From Cladosporium sp. IMV 00045 (taxonomy: Eukaryota; Ascomycota; Dothideomycetes; Cladosporiales; Cladosporiaceae): a stretch of 15,127 bases of DNA. Numbering within the stretch: the stretch's first letter is position 1; the number at the start of each line of letters is the position of its first letter. The translations under genes and the position numbers were made by a program. Of this stretch, positions 8,536 through 15,127 are shown in pieces. Below the pieces are notes generated by a model, which was not told where the DNA came from, searched no databases, and was given only the letters and a program-made list of their open reading frames with translations. The stretch covers positions 1-15,127 of the forward strand of contig MSJI02000261.1 of NCBI GenBank assembly GCA_001931905.2, in the 5' to 3' direction.

Positions 8536-10116
8536 TCACCCCTCCCAGACTTCATTCAACAACCAAATCTGCCCAGCCCACTGCTCCCTCACAACAGGCC
8601 AAATCTCCCCCGGCGGCAACACGAATCCCACCTGCTCCTCCTCCGCGGACGGACTCAACTCCAGTGTCCAGGAATGCTCCGCGCCCCTGACAGCATAATG
8701 GTGATCCCTCGAATTGCCCGTCGAGAAGTACAGAATCTCACACCCCGGTCCGGCGAGGTACTCGCTGCCCCTCTCGCTCGCAGCCTCGATGGCTCTCGCC
8801 GTCCCGTTCGCAACTTCGACCATGCGCGGCAGCGTTGCGGGCAGAGGGTCGCAGGAGAAACCCCAGGGGGTCAGGATCAGCTGGCTGTACGAGTGGAAGT
8901 CGATGAACGAGCGGATTCCGGAGCGCGAGGCGAGGGCAGCGGAGAGAGAGTCCACGGCCGCGTTTTCGGGCGTGTCGCCGGGCGAGACGCCGCGGTAGGT
9001 TTGGCCGCAGGGGTCGGGCGTGGAGCCGCCTTCGGGGGGCTCGGCGTCCCATTCGAAGATCCAGTTGCGGTTCCCGTCGGTGCCGATGCATGTTGTGTTC
9101 AGGGTTGGGCGGGGTTGGCGGTTTTTGCGCCAGAGACGGTCGGTCGTTTGAGTGTAGACGAAGCCTGGTGTTGAGGGTTAGTTTTGGAGGGGTGAGCTTA
9201 ATGGGGGACAGGGAGGGGGGAGGCGTACCGTCCGGGTTGTGGAAGGGGACGAGGTAGAAGTCGTAGTGGTCTAGGAAGGCTGTTACGTTGGCGTCGCCGG
9301 TTTTGTAGCCTTCGATGAGTTGGTAGGCTAGATATTCAATTACTGGGATGTAACGGTCAGTCGATGAAAACCCTCTTGAAAACCAGCCAAGTGGCCATAC
9401 CCATAGTCGAAATCCACTGAATGACCGTTAGCAAAGCAATCGAAACAAGCTGGTTTGAAAAGACAAAACCATACCTCTCTCGCATGCACAGTAGCATGCC
9501 ACAAAATCACCGGCTTCTCACTTTCTCCTTCACCCTCTCCCTTCCCACCCTTCTTGCCACCCTTCTTCTTCTTCTTCCCCTCACCACCCTCCTCCTCATC
9601 ACCAAAAAGCCGAAAAGCCCAAATCGTTCTATTCTCCCAACTCCTCCCAATCTCAAACTTCCTCGCATTCCCCTCAAAAGCCTCCACAAGCCCGTCCCAA
9701 AAGCTCAAATGATCCTCATAAGCATGGTAGGAATCAAACCAGCTCAAATCCGGCAACTCGCCATCACCACCACCACCACCACCACGCTTCCGCAGCGGAG
9801 AAGCCTCCCTGTCAGTCGAGCGGATATAAGCTCCCAGATCGTCTTTCACCAGCCGCGCTTTGAGATTGAGAGAGTGGAACTCTTCTACCTCCTCAGGCGG
9901 GATGGCGACGGAGAGCGTGTCGCGCACGGGCTGCGTGTGGTGTCTCTCGAAGCGTTTGGCGAGGTCTTGCGCTTCGCGCGCGGAGGATGGCGTGATGCTG
10001 TAGACGTGGTAGCCGTCGTAGTTTGCTCTGGGTGAGATGTCGTCGGTCAGAGGTTGGAGGGGAGAAGCCGCTGTTAGTAGTGACCAGGCGAGGGGGAGGA
10101 GGGATGAGAGCTTCAT
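8536..10116 (-). CDS. Secreted zinc metallocarboxypeptidase, peptidase family M14 (carboxypeptidase A-like)
   Basis: Removes C-terminal residues from extracellular peptides. Exons: 10116-9475, 9416-9401, 9342-9229 and 9164-8536; 466 aa. Introns: 9474-9417, 9400-9343 (both GTATGG/CAG) and 9228-9165 (GTACGC/CAG), all with CTRAC. Residues 1-20 form a signal peptide (MKLSSLLPLAWSLLTAASPL). A propeptide runs to the dibasic Lys110-Arg111, a likely Kex2 site, followed by six glycines. The catalytic domain has ATVHAREWIS (zinc ligands His211 and Glu214), then HNPDG, GNRNW (substrate carboxylate Asn-Arg), FIDFHSYSQL (third zinc ligand His348) and SWTLELS (catalytic base Glu426). Residues 173-200 are a Lys/Gly/Glu-rich low-complexity insert just before the HxxE strand. 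All catalytic residues are present, so it should be active. The start was chosen for the signal peptide and A at -3; the open frame extends upstream without a better start. Confidence 0.95.
9401..9416 (-). other. 16-nt microexon of the carboxypeptidase gene
   Basis: It encodes WISTM plus the first base of the next Val codon. It completes the HAREWIS zinc-binding motif between two 58-nt introns. Both introns have a GTATGG donor, a CAG acceptor and a branch point (CTAAC and CTGAC). Only this splicing restores the family-conserved HAREW-IS-(T)-MVIEYL order, so it is well supported despite its size. Confidence 0.9.
9517..9600 (-). repeat. Low-complexity coding insert (Lys/Gly/Glu-rich), residues 173-200 of the carboxypeptidase
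   Basis: On the plus strand this is a CTT/CCC/CTC-rich purine/pyrimidine tract including a CTT trinucleotide run. It encodes GDEEEGGEG, five lysines, then alternating Gly-Lys and Gly-Glu. It falls where M14 enzymes normally have a short loop between the GRSWENRTIW strand and the strand leading to HxxE. Confidence 0.8.
9766..9783 (-). repeat. Trinucleotide repeat encoding poly-Gly after the Kex2-like site
   Basis: A CAC run on the plus strand encodes Gly112-Gly117, directly after the Lys-Arg dibasic site of the carboxypeptidase. It would make a flexible new N-terminus or cleavage-site linker and is prone to length change. Confidence 0.75.
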
Positions 10117-11289
10117 CTTGGGTGGTTTGTTCAGAGGGACAAGTCTGGAGCGAATGGAAGGGACTTGCTTCTGGATCGGAATGATGGAAGGTCCAGTCCT
10201 GCGAACAACGCTGGTCACTCGATCTTTAAAGTCACCTCTCCTCCTTCCCAGCTCGCAACATCATCCCCCCATCCCAATCGCCAAGTCAGCACGACATGAC
10301 GCAGAAGCCCACGCTCTGTGCATGGCGAGAGTTGCGATTGATAGCACTTGCAATGCTGCATGGAGTAGGACGTCGTGCCGGTCAGCTTGGCGGCGAGACG
10401 CGATTATACCCAGGTAGGCAGCTAGGAATACAGGCACGCCTGGGCGGGTGGCTTGGCCGACGTGAGAGAGTTGATTGACGTGCTCGTTTGAGTTAGGAAT
10501 TGGGAGGAGATGTTGATAAGGTACATGTGAGAGATCGTGACACGATGACCGAGGTTCACTTGATGTGGAGTTGGAGATCGGTTCGTTGCTGGATTTTTCT
10601 TGGTTGATAGTCGATCGACCATCGTAACACACTCATTAGAGGTGGGCTATGCTGCGCATCTGTCCTGCCTGGATCTGTTTGTCTCTTACTTGTCAACTCC
10701 CTTGAAATTAGACAATTGTCGTTGATCATAGAGTCATATTGTTCAGATACAAATGCTAGCCTAAGGTTCGTCCATGTTGAGCGCCTTCAGCAACTTCGAG
10801 CGAAGATGTAAGGAAATGGATTATAAGTGGGTATCGTAAGACTTGAACTCCATAGTTGAGCAATTAATACGATAAGACAATCAAAAAAAGAGACCGCTGA
10901 AGGAGTGACTAGGAACACAGTAGGACTGCCTTGGAATACCTCATACTGCGCAGTAGTCTCTACACGAGTATCTTGGAATGCCAAGCTAAGGGAGGCGAAA
11001 GGCATTGCAAAGGTATGTAAGTCATGTATGCTTGCTTCTCGCTGGAAAACTACAATGTAAACAAACAGGTAATCGCTGCTTCCCCTGACAACGCCATATT
11101 CATGCGCTCGATGCAATGCGTCTCGTCTCTCGTGTCGTTTTCATTTCGTGTCATGTCGTGACCTGTCGTCGTTCGTTGCGGTCGTTTGGTTATCCCATCC
11201 TTCTCACCATACAGCCTTCGCTTTTCCAATCACCGAAGCCTAATCTCTCCCTCACGTCCATCCACCCCAGCTCACCTCCTCCCTCGCGC
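10117..11289. other. Intergenic region: carboxypeptidase promoter and 3' flank of the LanC-like gene
   Basis: About 1.2 kb with no convincing gene. A TTTAAA (10225-10230) lies about 110 nt upstream of the carboxypeptidase start and could serve as a TATA-like element. A minus-strand frame at 10787-11116 (109 aa) has no recognisable domain. The stretch 11117-11190 is unusually rich in TCGT/GTCGT words. Confidence 0.5.
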
Positions 11290-12535
11290 TCAAAGATCAT
11301 TATACCCCAGAATCCTCTTATCCAACCCCTTGTCGGCGACTGCCCAGGACCAGGCGCGGCCGGCCTCGCCGCCGAAAAGGCTCTCGGGCGAGGACGACTT
11401 CTCCAGCATGCCGTCCTTCTCCATCGACTTCATCTCGTGGCCCGTGGTGTAGGTGAGGAAGTGCTCGAAGTCCTTGTCCTCGAGGGCGAGGGCGTTGCCG
11501 GTGATGCCTATACCGCAGTTAGTAATCCTTGGTTTGTTTCTTTTCTGTGATATTTGTTGTTGTACGCACCATGGCAGAGACAGGGCTCTTTCGTGAGGAG
11601 CCCTCGTTCCTTCACGCATTCACGCCCGCTGGCGATGGCTTTGTTGATCTTCTCTTCCAAATTGGGGAAATGCTGCTTCACGCTCACGAGACTGTTGACG
11701 ACTCCCGGCGCGCCGTGGCAGACCTGCACCAAGCGATCCTTCTCCGGCGGGATGCTGCTGGGCCAGTTGCCCGTCTCGTACTGGTAGGTGAGCAGCACGG
11801 CGAGGTCGGCCTCGACTTTGGCGGCGTATTTCTTCGGATCCGTCAGGACGACCTGCGTGATGATGCCGATGGCGCCGTGGATGGCGCCCACGTACGTTTT
11901 GCCGTGCCACTTCCACGGCCGCGGCGAGTCGAGGATGGCGTCGACCACGTCGTCCTGCGTGTCCGTGATGAGCTGTAGGGTTTTGGCGTCGTCAACGAAC
12001 GACGCCTTCACCAGCCGCAGCAGGTAGAGGTAGCCCGCGCGGCCGTACAGGAACTCGTTCTCCGTCTCCGGCTCCAGCACCTCGGCCGAGTAGTCGCACA
12101 GGTTCCCCACCATGTCCACATCCTTACTCGTCGCGGCACCGATGGCCAGCAGCGCTAGGATGTCGTCTGTGATGCCGCATTTGCCTGGCTTCGGGCCAGG
12201 GTAGTCTCTTATCGTGTCTTGTGCTTGTTTGAGGTAGGCGGCGGACCAGGTTCCTAGCAGCTGGCCTTCGATTTCTAGGTCGTTGTAGAGTTGCTGCAGG
12301 ATCAGGAATGTGTATGCCACGCTGACTGGGCCTTTGAACAGGCCGCCGGAGGGTCGGATGCTTGCGGGTGGGTGGTCGTTGACCAGGCGGTTCAGGGAGG
12401 CTTTGAGTTGTTTGTATGGATCTGCGTGGGTTTGATTGTTAGTATGTGTATTGAAGTGAGAAAAGGCGTGGTGGAAGTGTGAGGAGGCTCACCTCTGCTC
12501 GCCAGCGGCGCATCGTTCTTGAAGTATCGTGGCAT
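11290..12535 (-). CDS. LanC-like (LANCL) protein
   Basis: Member of the lanthionine-synthetase-C superfamily. Bacterial LanC cyclises dehydro-amino acids with Cys thiols; eukaryotic LANCLs bind glutathione and add it to dehydroalanine or dehydrobutyrine in damaged proteins. Exons: 12535-12493, 12421-11570 and 11507-11290; 370 aa. Introns: 12492-12422 (GTGAGC/CAG) and 11569-11508 (GTGCGT/TAG), both with CTAAC. It starts MPRYFKNDAPLASRDPYKQL. Family landmarks are FLYGRAGYLYLLRL (about 138-151), YVGAIHGAIGI (191-201), QVCHGAPGV (zinc Cys249), EPCLCHGITGNAL (zinc Cys297 and His298, split by intron 2) and SLFGGEAGRAW near the C-terminus. All three zinc ligands are present and the length matches single-domain LANCL. 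No LanA-like precursor or LanB/LanM dehydratase is nearby, so a protective role is more likely than peptide antibiotic synthesis. No signal peptide; probably cytosolic. Confidence 0.95.
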
Positions 12536-12713
12536 GTTGTGAGGGGTATATGACAGTCTTAGGTGGGAGCAAACAACAACGGTAAGGATGAGCTTATAGC
12601 ATTAGGAAGAAGCGGTGGAGAGCTTCGAAGCCAGCTCGAAGTGCTGTGTATGTTTGTTGAATTATCGGAGAGGTGTACTGCCGGCTGGGAGTTGACAAGA
12701 GACGCCTTCGACC

Positions 12714-12767
12714 TGACTCTCACACAGTCAAGTCAGTCGGGCAGTCAGTCGTGCATGCATGTGACTC
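12714..12767. promoter_or_regulatory. Cluster of TGACTC / AGTCA motifs upstream of the LanC-like gene
   Basis: TGACTC occurs at 12714-12719 and 12762-12767, with AGTCA at 12726, 12731 and 12743 between them. They lie about 180-235 nt upstream of the LanC-like start codon. TGACTC is the core of Gcn4/CpcA sites and resembles other fungal bZIP (AP-1-like) half-sites. Regulatory function is inferred. Confidence 0.3.
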
Positions 12768-13280
12768 TCGTCGCGCATGGCGAAAAATGATCTGGTTTCT
12801 TCAAGATGCATGAGAAGTGTGTTTGTAGCCCCACGCGACCGGCACCGTTTGTGGAGATGAGATGCGCCAGCGAAGTGACGAGTGACGTCGGCCAGAGGGT
12901 CTTGGGCTGTGAGGCTGGTCGGGCGGCAGCTGCATGGGAGTGAAGTGAGAAACTGCCGGTAAGGCATCAATACCGACCTAGCTGATCGAGGAATATGATG
13001 GCACTTAGATTGGTTGTCTTTGCCTGTGAAGTACAAGAGATGGCTCGTAATGCGCGTACGGTAAATGAGAAGGAGAACAAATGAAGAAAGGAGGGACTCG
13101 CCAAGTACATGCCCTCAGCTTCTAGAAGACAATCACCATGTGTATTCTGTCAAGACTCGTGGCATCTTCCAGATCGCGCTTTCGTCAACAAACGGACTGC
13201 CACATTCTGTCACAAAAGCACGGTGGTCGCCATGGCGTCACAAAACGAAAGCTATATGTTTCGATTCATGTCTAATATAA

Positions 13281-13298
13281 GGCCAGCCTCGTCTGGCC
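13281..13298. other. Short GC-rich inverted repeat
   Basis: GGCCAG (13281-13286) and CTGGCC (13293-13298) are perfect inverted repeats with a 6-nt loop. It stands alone in the middle of the intergenic region with no associated gene or T-run. Confidence 0.5.
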
Positions 13299-15020
13299 CA
13301 TGCGTCGGGTAAGGCTTAGACACGCAAACTCTCGTCTGTGGGAATATACAGCATGCCAAAGTGATCTTCCACATATGTGCATTGCGAGAGGACCGACTGA
13401 CTTTTTGTGGCGTGTCTCATCTTGAAAGTCTGTGTCGGAGAGTACCGCAGATAAGACTTGCGATGTGCTTGCGTCGAGCCGGTCCATGGAATATTTTTGA
13501 GAAAGGACAGAATTGCGAAGATCTATGACTTTGAAGACCACGAGAATAAAGAGACGATACATGCGAGTGATTCATGGGCTGAGTGATGCAATGCACGCCC
13601 AAGCACATGGGTGAGAAGTGTTGAGAAGGATGAAGCATCACCTAATCAACGAGAACACGCTGCCGGTGGCTGTATAGACCTACGTACTCCCAAAGCAATG
13701 AAATCGATCAATCCTGACCTGACACGCACTACTGTGGCAGGAAACAACGATCGTTATTTTCGCGGTCTCGAAGGAAGACATTGGCAGGTATAGATTGCCG
13801 GACGACCAGCGCTCAGGGAGAAGATGATGTAGGAAATGTGGAGGATAAGTGACGAAGCATCTTGGAAATGGAGTCGCGCACGTGGCAGGCGAAAATGGAG
13901 AGTTGCTGCGGTTGCGTCGCACAACGCGTGTTCGAGTTGGGAGAGAGATGAGGCATGTATCAAGATGTGTCGTCGAACCACTGGGCCGTGCACACAGGCG
14001 CGAAATCCTTCCAGGTACTGCTCTGCCCTGCCCCAATGGCACAATCGGAGCTATGTTCGATGGGTGTGTGTGTGGGTTTGGGTGGTGCGGATTTGTCTGG
14101 TGTGAGTTGGACGGTGACTGCCGTTCCTTGGAAGAGTTGCCTTTGGTTGGCACAAAGCATGTCTCGATGAGACTTCCGTGCCCGGCGAATGGCGGCTGCA
14201 GCGAGCATCTGACAGTACAGGACAAGCTGATACAACCCTGTCGCGGCCGGGGATCGTTGAGGGTTCTATCCGGTGGTTGTGGGAGAGGAGGTCTTGTCCA
14301 TTCCATGACCGGGCAGTGAAGAGGCCAGTGAGGAGGCTGCGACATCAGCATCAGTAGAAGCCACCAGCACGACCACCAGATCACATCACTGCTAAAGTAC
14401 ACCAGGCTCGCTCATACAGCAGGACACGACCGACGGAGACAACCCTTTGTTCTATTTCCATCGGCACTAGACGACGCATCGTCAGATCTAGCGCTTCCCC
14501 AGCCCGTCCAGCCACCTGCAAAGGCGGCAAGTCAAGCTACGAGCTCTCCACCGGGCAGCGTGGCAGCAGAGGCGGCGAGAGAGGGCAAATCCGTCACGGC
14601 CGCGCAAGCAACGTCGCAATCGCCTCCCACCGAGCACCCACGGCTCCCTCTTCACCACCACCTCCCCATCGCCGCCACATCCGCCAATCCATTTTAGTAT
14701 CTCCCCATTGCCCACCGCCGTGCAATTCTTTTCTTCACTCTATCATTCACACATCGACACCGCAATACCTCTCACCCATCAATCCATCCATCTCTCTGCC
14801 CTCGCCCACTGGACCCTTTGGTGCGCTAACACACGCTCCGTTCGTTCGATCCCAACGTCCGCTCCACATAAATCTGCTCTACCGGCCACCTCTCCGCCCA
14901 CCCTCCCCTGCAAGACGCTCTTTCGTCAACACTAGTCGCGCGGAGCCAAGAGGGGGACCGAGATCTATCGGCGCCGTCAAACCGCCAGCAGCAGCAGTAT
15001 AATCACCACCACCAGCAATT

Positions 15021-15127
15021 ATGGAACACAGCGCGACTTCTCCCAGACAGCGTCCGCGCTCCCGTGGTTTCAGCTTCAAAAGCGACCGCAGCAGTGGTTC
15101 GCGCCCGAGGACGGAACACCTCACTGA
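15021..15127 (+). CDS. DUF2406 family protein, N-terminal part (partial)
   Basis: Only the first 35 codons and two bases are in the window; the frame is open to the right edge. It reads MEHSATSPRQRPRSRGFSF, then KSDRSSGSRPRTEHLT, a basic Ser/Arg-rich start. The PRxRPRSRGFSFKSD motif is the conserved N-terminal signature I know from fungal DUF2406 proteins (related to yeast Ymr295c), whose function is unknown; they are phosphorylated, largely disordered proteins. The start has A at -3 and is preceded by a CAC-rich, then C/T-rich leader without an intervening ATG in this frame close by. It is the only plus-strand gene here, divergent from the LanC-like gene 2.5 kb away. The assignment rests on a short motif and is moderately sure. 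Confidence 0.75.
   Translation, partial: MEHSATSPRQRPRSRGFSFKSDRSSGSRPRTEHLT

Larger units (their letters stand above)
12536..15020. other. Long intergenic region between divergent LanC-like and DUF2406 genes
   Basis: About 2.5 kb, the longest gap in the window. Next to the LanC-like gene lies a cluster of TGACTC and AGTCA words (12714-12767) and a CRE-like TGACGTC (12883-12889). A GC hairpin sits at 13281-13298 and a short TG run at 14064-14074. From about 14480 to 15020 the plus strand is C/T-rich, typical of a fungal promoter and 5' leader for the gene at 15021. Overlapping open frames on both strands at 13680-14402 look like chance. No RNA gene was recognised. Confidence 0.5.

Noticed and set aside
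10339..10610. Three TGATAR words (10339, 10514, 10605) upstream of the secreted carboxypeptidase
   Set aside because: They could be AreA nitrogen-control sites, but this number is close to what chance gives in about 500 bp.
13680..14402. 240-codon minus-strand frame overlapping a 156-codon plus-strand frame
   Set aside because: Both lack domain-like patterns. The minus frame is full of Pro, Ser, His and Trp with no hydrophobic periodicity, and neither joins to plausible neighbouring exons.
14840..14860. GTTCGATCCC resembling a tRNA B box
   Set aside because: No paired T-stem, A box or acceptor stem could be found around it.

Overview
The window is nuclear DNA of a filamentous ascomycete (Pezizomycotina). 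Its genes have short introns of 55-127 nt, all with a perfect CTRAC branch point (CTAAC or CTGAC). Start contexts carry A at -3 and upstream regions are pyrimidine-rich. The families present (class I myosin, a cytochrome b5-fused fumarate reductase, a DUF2406 protein, a small LPRELRD-type hypothetical protein) are typical of that group. A Dothideomycete is plausible, but that is inference.

Layout: six genes in a row lie on the minus strand and one on the plus strand at the right edge. From left to right: (1) the N-terminal 167 residues of a class I myosin with its P-loop, entering from the left edge; (2) a penta-EF-hand calcium protein of the ALG-2/peflin type in four exons; (3) an OSM1/FRD1-type soluble fumarate reductase with a C-terminal cytochrome b5 domain, four exons, 636 aa; (4) a hypothetical protein with the LPRELRD...LRLVSRQF signature, whose frame is broken by a 5-bp tandem duplication; (5) a secreted M14 metallocarboxypeptidase with signal peptide, propeptide and Kex2-like site, in four exons including a 16-nt microexon; (6) a LanC-like (LANCL) protein in three exons with the zinc-site Cys, Cys and His; (7) on the plus strand, the first 35 codons of a DUF2406 protein running off the right edge.

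The neighbours do not form an obvious pathway or biosynthetic cluster. They look like ordinary housekeeping and accessory genes separated by 0.2-2.5 kb. Intergenic DNA holds a threefold 91-bp tandem repeat (1010-1282), a few short palindromes and possible transcription-factor sites. I found no tRNA, rRNA, transposon or CRISPR array. I see no convincing undescribed multi-gene system. The most useful points are gene-structure oddities: an initiator codon split from its gene, AAG splice acceptors, a microexon at the catalytic motif and a duplication frameshift.
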